A program made the translations under genes and the position numbers. From Nitrospirota bacterium (GTDB lineage Bacteria > Nitrospirota > Nitrospiria > Nitrospirales > Nitrospiraceae), in assembly GCA_030645475.1 (NCBI GenBank), contig JAUSMA010000014.1:1-64000 (forward strand): a DNA stretch of 64,000 bases. The letters are read 5' to 3'. The number at the start of each line of letters is the position of its first letter. Position 1 is the first letter of the stretch. Below the pieces are notes generated by a model that saw only the letters and a list, made by a program, of their open reading frames with translations, did not search any database and was not told where the DNA came from. Of this stretch, positions 45,433 to 54,790 are shown piece by piece.

Positions 45433-46895
45433 GATGCTTCGGATCGATCTACAGAGTTCTTCTCCTGAGTGTCACCTTCGGGTCGTTCGCGTCCTGTGGC
45501 CCAAGTCCTCAGGCCGGCGGCGGGATCGGTGGAACTGGGTCCGTGGCCACGGTCTCAACGGGACCCGTCACAGGATTCGGCAGCGTCTTCGTATCCGGAA
45601 ACGAGTTCGCCACGAACGGCACCAGCTTCACGGTCGATGGCATTCCGAATGCCAGTGAGCGGCAGCTCAAGAAGGGGATGATCATCCTCGTCAATGGCAC
45701 GATCACCGAGGATTACAAGACGAACCAAGTCGTCCAACGGACAGCCAGGACGATCCTGTACGAGGACACCATCGAGGGCCCAGTCCAATTCGTGGCTCCG
45801 GACGGGCTCAGCCTGATCGTGTTAGGACAAACCGTACTGATTAATCAATCGACTATTATCGACCCCAGCGTCCCAGCCATCAGCAGTTTGAAGCAAAACG
45901 ACCTGGTGGAAGTGAGCGGTTTCGTATCCGGCCCTGGCACGGTAGTCGCCACCCTCATCGACCGCAAGAACTCGGGAGAAGCGACCAACTATCAGGTTAA
46001 AGGATTCATCTCTCAGCATGATGACGGTCGTCAGTCTTTTACCCTCGGCAGCTTGGAGGTGAACTACACGGGAGCGGACATCAGCCAAATGCCAAATCCT
46101 GCCGGGACATCCTGGGACGGGCGGTTGGTCGACGTTCAGGGAAGCCAGGTGAAATCTGGGGGATCGGGACCGTACGGCATCCGACTGACCGCGACCAAGG
46201 TGAAGCCGGAAACATTACGCGCTGAGAATAGTGAGAGCACAGAGATTGAAGGATTCGTATCCCAGATCAGTGCACCTGGCCACTTCTACCTCGGCAACGT
46301 ACCTGTACAAACGAGCGCCGGCACGACCTTCGAAGGAGGAACCATCAACGACATCCTAGTTGGGGCCCATCTGGAGGTGTATGGTTCGCTGGTCGGCGGC
46401 ATTGTGAATGCCACGAACGTCGAATTTGAAGGAGAAACGGAACTGCAGGCGAATGTGGCCGCGATCAATGCGACCGACAGTACATTGACGTTAACAGGCT
46501 TACCCGCGCTTGCTATCCAATTTGATTCGCAGACAGCCCTCCAGGGTCAGGGGAATCCACATAGCCTCACCGACCTTCAGGCTGGCGATCATCTCAAAAT
46601 CCACGGTCAACTTCGTGGTGGGGATATGATCTTGGCAACGGAAGTGGAGCGGAGTGCGCCAGCATCAACCGTTCAGATAAAGGGATTGGTCATGTCCGCC
46701 GCAGATCCATTTCTCGTCCTCTTCGGATCTTCCATTGACACATCGTCGATTCCAGAGAATCGATTTCTTGGGCGCTCTGGAGTGATCGGAAGAAGTGGCT
46801 TCTTTACCGGTCTCTCAAGCGGTGAAAAAATCGTCCTCCGCGGGACCTATCAAGCAAATACTGTGACGTGGTCATCGGTTTCCCGTGGCGATTAG
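45429..46895 (+). CDS. Secreted DUF5666-repeat protein, probable lipoprotein
   Basis: A signal region ends in FASCGPS (cysteine near residue 23), so a lipoprotein is likely. After a glycine-rich linker come about five to six related beta domains of 60-70 residues of DUF5666 type. Recurrent words are GFVSQ, VEVSG, LEVYGSLVGG and LKIHGQLRGG. The domains look like small beta barrels. Their function is not known; pairing with a DUF6502 gene, as here, is common to my knowledge. Translation starts at GTG overlapping the previous stop by four bases. The 216-base gap downstream (46896-47111) shows nothing I can name. Confidence 0.8.
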   Translation: MRCFGSIYRVLLLSVTFGSFASCGPSPQAGGGIGGTGSVATVSTGPVTGFGSVFVSGNEFATNGTSFTVDGIPNASERQLKKGMIILVNGTITEDYKTNQVVQRTARTILYEDTIEGPVQFVAPDGLSLIVLGQTVLINQSTIIDPSVPAISSLKQNDLVEVSGFVSGPGTVVATLIDRKNSGEATNYQVKGFISQHDDGRQSFTLGSLEVNYTGADISQMPNPAGTSWDGRLVDVQGSQVKSGGSGPYGIRLTATKVKPETLRAENSESTEIEGFVSQISAPGHFYLGNVPVQTSAGTTFEGGTINDILVGAHLEVYGSLVGGIVNATNVEFEGETELQANVAAINATDSTLTLTGLPALAIQFDSQTALQGQGNPHSLTDLQAGDHLKIHGQLRGGDMILATEVERSAPASTVQIKGLVMSAADPFLVLFGSSIDTSSIPENRFLGRSGVIGRSGFFTGLSSGEKIVLRGTYQANTVTWSSVSRGD

Positions 46896-47111
46896 CCGTG
46901 GGCAGCATCTCCCCTCCTCACCCAAACTTCCCCTTCTCGCTAGAGCCAGGTAACGCTTCGATCCTGTTCATGCCGGATCGTTGCCATGTCGCGGAGGACA
47001 CAGACCTATTTGAATATGGCCTCGGCCAGAGGAATCCGTCGCCGGCAGGTTAAATCATTACCCTTGCTTGAGTTCGGGTGCAACGGAGATGGCTCGAAAC
47101 TGTCCTTATTG

Positions 47112-47735
47112 CTACGGGATCTTGTTGACCGTCACGCTGGCTCTGGAGGGCTTCCATTGTTTGATGAGTTTCCTTACATTCGCCACCTCGACGGGCGTCA
47201 ATTGTTTGGAGAGGATCTCGCTCTGTCGAGCAGCCTCCTCGTCACCCTGGCCGGCAGACAGCGCAAGCCACATGTACGCTTGAGATTTGTCCGATGCTAC
47301 CCCCTGGCCGCCTCCAGCCAGTAGCTTCCCCAGGCTATGTTGCGCAGGGACAAAACCTTTATCTGCAGCAAGACGCCACCATCGGACGGCTTCTCTATCG
47401 TCCTTCGGCACACCCGTGCCCTCCCAGTAATTGTCACCGAGCGCATTCTGAGCGAAGGCATCCCCTTGCATGGCCGCCAGTCGATACCAACGGAGCGCTT
47501 CGCTCTTATCTTTTGGCACACCCTGGCCGCGGTCGTACAAGAGGCCTAGATTGAACTGGGCTTCCGCATCTCCCTTTTCAGCCTGCTTGTGCAATTGCTG
47601 AATGGGAGCCGCCAATGCGGTGCCTTGCTTGGCAACGAGAGGTGACGTGTCTTGTGTCGCAGGTAGTGACCGTGACCCTCCACAGGCGTTCATCGATAAC
47701 AGAATCGTACTGGCGATAATGATCCGACTCCACAT
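47112..47735 (-). CDS. Sel1-repeat lipoprotein
   Basis: A lipoprotein-like signal (STILLSMNACGG) precedes three to four Sel1 repeats (AQFNLGLLYDRGQGVPKDKS, AQNALGDNYWEGTGVPKDDR, AQHSLGKLLAGGGQGVASDK). Sel1 repeats bind partner proteins in the envelope. The C-terminal 45 residues are helical and basic. ATG 47735 is preferred since a start 18 bases earlier adds no signal feature. It is the last gene of the long minus-strand cytochrome operon, 20 bases after the Fe-S/FAD oxidoreductase, so a role near cytochromes is possible. Confidence 0.82.
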   Translation of the reverse strand: MWSRIIIASTILLSMNACGGSRSLPATQDTSPLVAKQGTALAAPIQQLHKQAEKGDAEAQFNLGLLYDRGQGVPKDKSEALRWYRLAAMQGDAFAQNALGDNYWEGTGVPKDDREAVRWWRLAADKGFVPAQHSLGKLLAGGGQGVASDKSQAYMWLALSAGQGDEEAARQSEILSKQLTPVEVANVRKLIKQWKPSRASVTVNKIP

Positions 47736-47755
47736 GGGGACCTCCTTGAGCAATG

Positions 47756-49069
47756 CTACTTCGCCACAGCCGTGCCGTAGTAGGTATCGACCATCACGCC
47801 GATTTCTTTGAGCATAGGAGTGGGCAGAGTACCGCCGGCACAGACGATCACGGCGTCGTTCTTCACTGAATAACTCTTCCCCTCCTGCTCAAGCGTCACC
47901 GTATCTTGCTCAATCTGTTTCACACTCGCATTCAGGAATATCTTCAGCTTCCCTTGTGCCGCGAATTCTTTTAGCCGCATCCGGTTCTTTTCCTTGGGCC
48001 GCGTGAGAATATCGTCTCCCCTACTGGATACCGACACCGTCGTACCCCGCTCTTCCGCAATCGCCAACGCCGCTTCGGCGGCGCTATCGCCGCCTCCCAC
48101 TACCAGCACATGCTGTCCGCGATACTGTTCCGCATCGATCAGGCTGTACACTACCTTGGATTGTTCTTCCCCCGGCACACCGAGTTTACGCGGCGTGCCG
48201 CGTCGGCCAATAGCTAGGAGCACGTTCTTCGTCCGATAGCTCTGCTTCGAAGTCTTGACCATAAACCCGCCACCGGCTTTCGTGATTGCCTCCATCCGCT
48301 CCTTGAAGTTGATCGTAAGTCCTGTTTTCCGAATGATGCCGTTCCAGAACTCGAGCAGCTCTTCTTTACTGATCTCCCGCCTATTGAACATGCCGATGAT
48401 CGGCAACTTCATGGGAGCCGTCATCGCGAGCTTCCGCCGCGGGAAATGATAAACTGAACCGCCCAGGCCATCCTCCTGTTCAATCGTCACAAATCGTAAC
48501 CCGGCTTCTTTCGCCGCCAGTGAGCCTGAGATCCCGGCCGGTCCCGCCCCGACGATCACCACATCCAATTCATTCGCACTCCCCTTGTGCTTCAGGATGG
48601 ACGCGATAGCCCGGGCCCCCTGGTCCACCCCTTTGCGAATCAATCCCATCCCACCTAACTCGCCGGCGATGTAGATTCCGGAGACGTTCGTTTCAAAGGT
48701 CGGCTTGACTTGCGGGATATCGATGCCGCGCTTCTCCGTCCCGAACACCAACTGAATCGCCTCGACCGGACAGGCCGCTTCGCAGGCTCCGTGGCCGATA
48801 CAGTGATCGGGCTGAACGAGCAGGGCTTTCCCTCTCACGATTCCAAGCGCATGCTCCGGACAGGCTTTCACACAGGCGCTCGACCCGATACACTTATTGA
48901 CATCGATGACGGGATGGAGCGTCAGAGGCTCCGCAACTCCAGACTTGATCGTCTCAGCCAGGCGAGCACCGAATTGAGTTTCCTTTTTGCTGTGCCGCCG
49001 GTAGTAGAGCAGCAGGACAAGAATCAGTGGCAGGAGGTAGAACAGTGTGGTGAGATACGAGTGCGACAT
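47756..49069 (-). CDS. Membrane-anchored 4Fe-4S/FAD oxidoreductase
   Basis: An N-terminal TM helix (YLTTLFYLLPLILVLLLYY) is followed by two ferredoxin-type cluster motifs (CIGSSACVKACP and CIGHGACEAACP). A flavoprotein of the thioredoxin reductase type comes next, with the FAD motif VVIVGAGPAGIS and the NAD(P) motif VLVVGGGDSAAEAAL. No redox-active CxxC of thioredoxin reductase is visible in the FAD part. It may move electrons from NAD(P)H or ferredoxin to the membrane. It is cotranscribed with the ccm genes (15-base gap), so it could supply electrons for heme attachment or feed the cytochromes. Length 437. Confidence 0.85.
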   Translation of the reverse strand: MSHSYLTTLFYLLPLILVLLLYYRRHSKKETQFGARLAETIKSGVAEPLTLHPVIDVNKCIGSSACVKACPEHALGIVRGKALLVQPDHCIGHGACEAACPVEAIQLVFGTEKRGIDIPQVKPTFETNVSGIYIAGELGGMGLIRKGVDQGARAIASILKHKGSANELDVVIVGAGPAGISGSLAAKEAGLRFVTIEQEDGLGGSVYHFPRRKLAMTAPMKLPIIGMFNRREISKEELLEFWNGIIRKTGLTINFKERMEAITKAGGGFMVKTSKQSYRTKNVLLAIGRRGTPRKLGVPGEEQSKVVYSLIDAEQYRGQHVLVVGGGDSAAEAALAIAEERGTTVSVSSRGDDILTRPKEKNRMRLKEFAAQGKLKIFLNASVKQIEQDTVTLEQEGKSYSVKNDAVIVCAGGTLPTPMLKEIGVMVDTYYGTAVAK

Positions 49070-49084
49070 GGGAGCTTCCCCGCG

Positions 49085-50389
49085 CTATGGGATTTCACGA
49101 TCGATCACGACATTGATCCCATTCACCCCGGGCTTGACCGGCTGACTCATGCCCTGCAAATCCCCGCTCTTCGCCATGGCCTCGCCGGACTTCGAGAGAC
49201 GCGCGACGATCACGACGGTCCCTGCATCGGACAACTTCCTGGCCGGCATGGGACTCGTTGAATCGTCGAGCCGGAAGGTGAAGGGCAAATCTTTTTTCAT
49301 CACGCGGACGATCGAGACCGGCATGGGCGGCCCCTCCACAGCCTTCGCAAACACAAACAGGGTATCGGTGGGCGATCCTTTACCGGCCAAATGCGGTGCG
49401 AGGGTGACCGTTCCGGCGATCGCAAGCTCCTGCCCCGTCTGCTTGGCGGGAGTGGCCGGTCCCGCAGGCGTGACCTTCACGGTTGCCGCCATCCCCTTCT
49501 CCCCCGCGAGGCCCTTCTCCCCCGCGAGGCCCTTCGCTTCATCGATGGCAGAGGCTAACTCTTGAAGCACCTCCGGCTCCGCATCGGGCGGCAAATTCGC
49601 GCGCGCCTGGACCCAATACCTCGCCGCATCCGCATACTGCTTTCGATCGAATGCCACGGTGCCGACCATCATCAGCGCTTTCACATTCTGTGGATCGCGC
49701 GTCAGCGCTTGCTGAATCAGCAACTCCGGCTTTCCTTCCAATGTCCGGCCCTGGACGACGCCCAACGCGTCGGCATAGTCGGCCAGTAACTGGGCATCAT
49801 CCGGAATCAGGCTGACGGCTTTCTCGTAAATCGTCACGGCCTCGCCATACCGCCCCATGCTCACATAGGAGCGGGCGAGCAGCGCCCATCCCACTCCGTC
49901 GTTGGGATTTTGCTCGAGTTTTTTCTTGAGACGTTCCAACAGGGACTCGATCCCTTCGGCACTCATGCGGTCGGAATCCGAGTTGCCCTGCGCCGAAAAC
50001 GCCGATGCGGATGGATGCGAAATCGCCAGCGGATTCCCGATCGTCCAGTACAGAACCACACTCGCCAGAGGAACGACGATGGCGACGACGACCGCGACCA
50101 GACGGCTATTGACCTGCCATCCTGCCGCTGCCGGCGCCGTATCGGCGCTCCCGGTTTCATCGAGCAGCCGACGCTCGAGCTCAGACCGCGCCTGCTGGTA
50201 GAGCTCCTCTGTCAACACCCCATTCTTCTGATCCTGTTCGAGTTCGGCAAACTGCTGCCGGTAGACCGCCAATCTGTTATCGCGTTCGCCCATCGCGACC
50301 GCAGTGGTTCGCCTGAGCAACGGCCATAGAAGGAGCGCGATCACAGAGATGGTCATAGCCGATGCGATGAGCCAGAACATGAGTGTCAT
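49085..50389 (-). CDS. ccmI: Cytochrome c maturation protein CcmI (TPR)
   Basis: CcmI holds apocytochrome c for heme attachment together with CcmF and CcmH. Two N-terminal TM helices (FWLIASAMTISVIALLLWPL and about residues 96-114) flank a cytoplasmic coiled coil. A TPR domain (about 160-280) and a C-terminal beta-type domain follow. The linker contains an exact repeat of GLAGEKG. Length 434. The start overlaps the end of ccmH by four bases. Confidence 0.88.
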   Translation of the reverse strand: MTLMFWLIASAMTISVIALLLWPLLRRTTAVAMGERDNRLAVYRQQFAELEQDQKNGVLTEELYQQARSELERRLLDETGSADTAPAAAGWQVNSRLVAVVVAIVVPLASVVLYWTIGNPLAISHPSASAFSAQGNSDSDRMSAEGIESLLERLKKKLEQNPNDGVGWALLARSYVSMGRYGEAVTIYEKAVSLIPDDAQLLADYADALGVVQGRTLEGKPELLIQQALTRDPQNVKALMMVGTVAFDRKQYADAARYWVQARANLPPDAEPEVLQELASAIDEAKGLAGEKGLAGEKGMAATVKVTPAGPATPAKQTGQELAIAGTVTLAPHLAGKGSPTDTLFVFAKAVEGPPMPVSIVRVMKKDLPFTFRLDDSTSPMPARKLSDAGTVVIVARLSKSGEAMAKSGDLQGMSQPVKPGVNGINVVIDREIP

Positions 50390-50847
50390 GAGCGTTTGGT
50401 TCCTTCCGAGAGCAGTTGCGCGACTGCTCGATGGTCCTCATCGGAGAGCGCGGGATCTGGCACTGTCTTCGCTCGGCGCCGCAACGAAACGGCTAACATA
50501 ACCCCTCCCACCACGAGCAAGAGAAACGGGCCCAGCCAGAGAAAAGTCGTCGTGGCCTTGAGCGGAGGCCGGTATAACACGAAGTCGCCATACCGTTGGA
50601 CCAGGAAGTCGAGGATCTCTTGGTCGCTCATATTTTTCGCGATCATTTCGCGGACTTCACGGCGCAAATCTTCGGCCAATGGCGCGGTCGAGTCTGCCAG
50701 CGTCTGGTTCTGACAGACGAGACAGCGCAACTCCAGAGCAAGGGTCTTCAGACGCGCCTCTGCCTGCGGGTTCTCAGCCAGCGGTTTCGCTTCCTCTGCC
50801 GACACGAGGCAGGGAATCAAGAGCAACACAAGTAACCAGCGTCTCAT
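50386..50847 (-). CDS. ccmH: Cytochrome c maturation protein CcmH
   Basis: A signal peptide (residues 1-17) precedes the domain with the conserved LRCLVCQNQTLADS, whose CxxC reduces the heme-binding cysteines of apocytochrome c. One C-terminal TM helix (LGPFLLLVVGGVMLAVSL) anchors it. The length of 153 residues matches the short CcmH (CycL) type, with CcmI as a separate gene. It overlaps both neighbours by four bases. Confidence 0.93.
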   Translation of the reverse strand: MRRWLLVLLLIPCLVSAEEAKPLAENPQAEARLKTLALELRCLVCQNQTLADSTAPLAEDLRREVREMIAKNMSDQEILDFLVQRYGDFVLYRPPLKATTTFLWLGPFLLLVVGGVMLAVSLRRRAKTVPDPALSDEDHRAVAQLLSEGTKRS

Positions 50848-51371
50848 TGTTGTTGTAACTCCCGCACCAGGGGCATGATTTTCTTGTCCAGAATACTCTC
50901 ATCCAGCGGACCGATCTGTTTGTAGCGGATCACCCCCGCTTTATCGATCACGTACGTTTCAGGAACGCCATAGACTCCGTAGTTGATGCCCACACGCCCC
51001 GATTCATCGACCGCGATGACCGAATAGGGATTCCCCCATCGCTGCAGCCAGGCGATCCCCTCGTCCCGCCGGTCCTTGTAGTCCATGCCGTAGATCGGGA
51101 CTTCGCCGGTTTTCGCGAGCTGCATCAGCACAGGATGCTCTTCCTTGCAGCCACCGCACCACGAAGCCCAGAAATTCAGCAGCCAGACTTTGCCGCGCAG
51201 ATCCTGCAGCGACAACATCTGCTGAGGTTCGTGTAATTGCGGCAGGGCAAACTCCGGCGCCGATTTACCCACTAACGGCGATGGCACTTCGCGAGGGTTC
51301 AAGGTGAGCCCAATACCCAGAAACCCGACGACCACCACAAAGATCGCAAGAGGGAGGAGGAACCGTTTCAT
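50844..51371 (-). CDS. ccmG: Thioredoxin-like CcmG/DsbE
   Basis: A membrane-anchored periplasmic thioredoxin with the active site WASWCGGCKEEHP. It keeps CcmH or apocytochrome thiols reduced. The N-terminal TM helix lies in residues 4-23, and the cis-proline segment VYGVPETYVID is present. Length 175. The usual CcmG site is WCxxC with proline in second position in many species; GG is a variant here. It overlaps ccmF and ccmH by four bases each. Confidence 0.92.
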   Translation of the reverse strand: MKRFLLPLAIFVVVVGFLGIGLTLNPREVPSPLVGKSAPEFALPQLHEPQQMLSLQDLRGKVWLLNFWASWCGGCKEEHPVLMQLAKTGEVPIYGMDYKDRRDEGIAWLQRWGNPYSVIAVDESGRVGINYGVYGVPETYVIDKAGVIRYKQIGPLDESILDKKIMPLVRELQQQ

Positions 51372-53359
51372 GAGACCTCTGGCCCCACCGGGTGCGGCAG
51401 GTCTGACACGAGCGATTCTTCACGCCGCCCGGCTAAACGATAGCGGCGATCGGTCATCGCGAGGACCCCGCCCAACGCCATAATCAAACAACCGCCCCAG
51501 ATCCAGTCGATGAAGGGCTTGTGGTACAACCGCACGCTCCAGGCTCCCCCAGGGAGCGGTTCCCCGAGCGACACATAGAGGTCGCGCAGCAATCCTGTAT
51601 CAATCGCGGCTTCGGTCATCGCCTGATTCTGAACCGGATAATGCCGCTTTTCAGGAAACATGTCGGTGACGTCATGCCCCCCCTGGCTCACGTGAAACAT
51701 CCCGCGTGCCGCCGTATAGTTCGGCCCCTTAACGTTTTGCACGCCATCGAACCGGAAGGTATATCCTCCGATGGTGGAGGTCTCGCCGACATTCATGCGT
51801 AGATCTTGTTCGACCTCGAACCCTTTGACCATGGTGACGCCCACGATAAACACAGCGATGCCGCAATGGGCAACCACCATGCCCCAATAGGCCCGCGGAA
51901 GCGTGGCCAGAGCACTCATGACACTGATGCCGACGAGGCGGCTCACTCGCTCCCACACATTCACCGCTGCCGTCGTCACAATCCAAGACGCCAACAACAG
52001 CCCCAGGCTGAGAAGCGGCGTCCACTTGCCCAGCACGAACGGGAGCAGCAGCGCGGTGACGACGCTCGCGCCGAAGGCCCAACGCAGGCGTAGCGCCAAG
52101 TCCGGCAAGCTCGCTTTCTTCCACTGCGCCAATGGGCCGATTCCCATGAGAAAAATGGCCGGGGTCATGAGGGGGACAAACACCGTATCGAAATAGGGCG
52201 GGCCGACTGAAATCTTCCCGAGACCCATCGCGTCGAGAAACAACGGATAGAGCGTACCCAGGAAGACCGATCCCAAGGCCGCGACCAGCAATACATTGTT
52301 TCCCAGCAACATCGCTTCGCGCGAGACCATGTCGAAGCCGCCCCCCAACCCCACACGCGGGGCACGCCAGGCATAGAGGACCAACGACCCGCCGATGACG
52401 ATCGCGAGGAAGACCAGAATAAACAAGCCGCGTTTTGGATCGGTCGCGAAAGCATGGACCGAGGTCAAGACACCGGATCGGACCAAAAATGTTCCGACCA
52501 AACTCAATGAGAAGGCGAGAATCGCGAGCAGCACCGTCCAGACTTTGAAACCGCCCCGTTTATCCGTCACGGCCAGCGAGTGGATCAGCGCGGTCCCTGC
52601 CAGCCAAGGCATGAAGGAAGCGTTTTCCACCGGGTCCCAGAACCACCAGCCGCCCCAGCCGAGTTCGTAATAGGCCCAGCCGCTGCCTAACGCGATACCC
52701 ACGGTGAGAAAACACCAGGCGGCGGTCGTCCAAGGGCGCGACCAGCGGGCCCAGGCTGCGTCCAGATTGCCTCCCAACAGGGCTGCAATCGCAAAGGCGA
52801 ACGCCACGGAAAATCCCACGTACCCCATATAGAGCATCGGCGGATGCATGACCATGCCGGGATCCTGCAGCAAGGGATTGAGATCGCGCCCATCGGCCGC
52901 GGCCGGAATCAACCGTTCGAATGGATTCGACACGGTCAACATGAACAAGAGAAATCCCAGGCTGACCAACCCCATGACGCCGAGAATACGGGCACGCATC
53001 GCCTCCGGTAGATGTGAGGAGAAGAACGTCACGGCGACCATCCAGATGGTGAGGATGAACGTCCAGAGGAGCAACGACCCCTCATGCGCGCCCCAGATGG
53101 CCGCGAGACGATAATGCAGGGGGAGATGGGAATTCGACGTGGACGCGACGTACAGGACCGAGAAGTCTTTGACGGCGAACGCGTATCCCAGGCAACAGAA
53201 GGCCAACAGGACTAGGATGAATTGCCCGCGCGCCGCCGGCTTCGCAACGGACATCAAGGCCGCGTTCCCGACTGCGGCCCCATAAATAGGAAGGCTCCCC
53301 TGCACGACCGCGACGCAGAGCGCAAGAATCAACGCAAAATGACCGATTTCTGGAATCAT
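51368..53359 (-). CDS. ccmF: Heme lyase subunit CcmF
   Basis: CcmF is the core of the System I heme ligation complex. The tryptophan-rich heme-handling motif is clear (WGGWWFWDPVENASFMPWL). Flanking histidines such as HEGSLLLW and MHPPMLYMGY are kept. About 15 TM helices are present in 663 residues, a full-length CcmF. It overlaps ccmG by four bases and follows ccmE after 12 bases. Confidence 0.95.
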   Translation of the reverse strand: MIPEIGHFALILALCVAVVQGSLPIYGAAVGNAALMSVAKPAARGQFILVLLAFCCLGYAFAVKDFSVLYVASTSNSHLPLHYRLAAIWGAHEGSLLLWTFILTIWMVAVTFFSSHLPEAMRARILGVMGLVSLGFLLFMLTVSNPFERLIPAAADGRDLNPLLQDPGMVMHPPMLYMGYVGFSVAFAFAIAALLGGNLDAAWARWSRPWTTAAWCFLTVGIALGSGWAYYELGWGGWWFWDPVENASFMPWLAGTALIHSLAVTDKRGGFKVWTVLLAILAFSLSLVGTFLVRSGVLTSVHAFATDPKRGLFILVFLAIVIGGSLVLYAWRAPRVGLGGGFDMVSREAMLLGNNVLLVAALGSVFLGTLYPLFLDAMGLGKISVGPPYFDTVFVPLMTPAIFLMGIGPLAQWKKASLPDLALRLRWAFGASVVTALLLPFVLGKWTPLLSLGLLLASWIVTTAAVNVWERVSRLVGISVMSALATLPRAYWGMVVAHCGIAVFIVGVTMVKGFEVEQDLRMNVGETSTIGGYTFRFDGVQNVKGPNYTAARGMFHVSQGGHDVTDMFPEKRHYPVQNQAMTEAAIDTGLLRDLYVSLGEPLPGGAWSVRLYHKPFIDWIWGGCLIMALGGVLAMTDRRYRLAGRREESLVSDLPHPVGPEVS

Positions 53360-53371
53360 ACAGGTGGTGTC

Positions 53372-53839
53372 CTACTGCGGTTGTACGACCAATGTGCTGC
53401 TGCTCTGTGCGCCTTTCGCCTTAGCTTTGGCCAGCGCCTCAGCGACTTCCGGCGGCATATAGTTCTCATCGTGCTTGGCCAGCACCTCGCTGGCGATGAA
53501 CGTCCCATCGGCCCCGAGTTGCCCCTGCGCCACTGCGCCCTTCCCCTCCTTGAAGAGGTCGGGAAGAATCCCTTTGAACATCACGGGAACGCGCTTCGCC
53601 ATGTCGGTCACGATGAAATGAACGGTGAGGCCGTCGCCCTCACGCGTCAGACTTCCTTGTTCGACCATCCCGCCGATGCGGAAGCTGCGGCCCTGAGGCA
53701 CCTCGCCATTGGCGACTTGCGTCGGCGTAAAAAAGAACACGAGGTTACTTTGGAACGCATTCAGCACCAACACCGCCGCTACGGCCAACGCCACGAGACC
53801 AAGCCCGATGAGCACAAAACGTTTCTGTCTGGGTTTCAT
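53372..53839 (-). CDS. ccmE: Heme chaperone CcmE
   Basis: CcmE takes heme from the CcmABCD complex through a covalent bond to a histidine and hands it to CcmF. The site is seen in [14 protein letters not shown], with the HxxxY pattern. An N-terminal TM helix ([19 protein letters not shown]) precedes the OB-fold domain ([19 protein letters not shown]). A low-complexity tail follows. ATG 53839 is chosen; a GTG 15 bases earlier overlaps the ccmD stop. Length 155. Confidence 0.94.
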   Translation of the reverse strand: MKPRQKRFVLIGLGLVALAVAAVLVLNAFQSNLVFFFTPTQVANGEVPQGRSFRIGGMVEQGSLTREGDGLTVHFIVTDMAKRVPVMFKGILPDLFKEGKGAVAQGQLGADGTFIASEVLAKHDENYMPPEVAEALAKAKAKGAQSSSTLVVQPQ

Positions 53840-53850
53840 CGTCGTTCCAT

Positions 53851-54018
53851 TCACAGGTCCTGAAATGATTGACGGGCACCCTCACGCGCCGCCGCATGTC
53901 GCCGTCGCAAGGCGAACACTTCCCACAGCATACCGAACGCCGTGACGCCAAACGACGTCCAGACATAGAGCCCGTACCCGCCCATGGCCACAAACTCTGA
54001 CACACTCCCCCACTGCAT
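53851..54018 (-). CDS. ccmD: Small membrane protein CcmD
   Basis: A 55-residue protein with one TM helix ([20 protein letters not shown]) and a basic cytoplasmic tail ([15 protein letters not shown]), the CcmD pattern. It helps release holo-CcmE from the CcmABC complex. The ATG overlaps the ccmC stop by one base (TGATG). It lies at the expected place between ccmC and ccmE. Confidence 0.9.
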   Translation of the reverse strand: MQWGSVSEFVAMGGYGLYVWTSFGVTAFGMLWEVFALRRRHAAAREGARQSFQDL

Positions 54019-54788
54019 CAGGGAACCTCCAGCGCGTCTTGATGAGTAGCCTGCGTTTCCCATGAGGCTTGCTGCTCACGTTCAAGAATCACGCAACGCA
54101 TGCGCGCCAGCGTGACGGCGAGACTGTACATCCAGAACCCCAGCGTCATGACCAACATCGCCGTGAGCATCGTCGCCGCCATTTTTGGCGCAGCCGTCAT
54201 GCTCACCGAAGCACCCTGGTGGAGCGTATTCCACCAACGCACAGAAAAGTAAATAATGGGCACGTTGACGACTCCGACCAGCGCGAAGACGGCGCTGGCA
54301 CGATCGGCGCGTCGGGAGTCATCGATAGACGTGCGGAGCAACATCACCCCGCCGTACAGAAACAAGAGAATCAGTTCGGATGTCAGCCGGGCATCCCAGA
54401 CCCACCAGGCTCCCCAGGTCGGCTTGCCCCACATGGCGCCGGTCACCAGCGCGAGAAAGGTGAACAGCGCCCCGGTCGGAGCAATCGCTTGGGCCATCAT
54501 AAACGAGGGACGCGCATTGAGGCCTAATCCAATCCCGGCCCAGACGGCCATGACCACATAGAGGAACATCGACATCCAGGCAGCCGGGACATGGACGAAA
54601 ATAATGCGATAGGACTGTCCTTGCTGAAAATCGGTCGGCGCCACGAAAAACCCAAGATAGAGCCCCGCCCCGATCAACAGAATCGCTGCGGCAGCACACC
54701 AGGGCATCAGGCGTCCGGCCAAGGGATAGAAGACCTGCGGCGACGAATACTTGAACCAATTGATACGAGTGAGACCTATCATAGTCAT
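54018..54788 (-). CDS. ccmC: Heme export/handling protein CcmC
   Basis: CcmC brings heme to CcmE. The tryptophan-rich motif is WGAWWVWDARLTSELILLFL. Six TM helices are visible in 256 residues, and conserved histidines lie in IIFVHVPAAWMSM and NTLHQGASV. The starts ATG 54788 and ATG 54782 are both possible; the first is used. It follows ccmB after 2 bases. Confidence 0.94.
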   Translation of the reverse strand: MTMIGLTRINWFKYSSPQVFYPLAGRLMPWCAAAAILLIGAGLYLGFFVAPTDFQQGQSYRIIFVHVPAAWMSMFLYVVMAVWAGIGLGLNARPSFMMAQAIAPTGALFTFLALVTGAMWGKPTWGAWWVWDARLTSELILLFLYGGVMLLRTSIDDSRRADRASAVFALVGVVNVPIIYFSVRWWNTLHQGASVSMTAAPKMAATMLTAMLVMTLGFWMYSLAVTLARMRCVILEREQQASWETQATHQDALEVP

Positions 54789-54790
54789 GA

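Noticed and set aside
46868-47324. Small plus-strand frames after the DUF5666 gene
   Set aside because: No ribosome site, no conserved pattern, and part of them is the shadow of the Sel1 gene.
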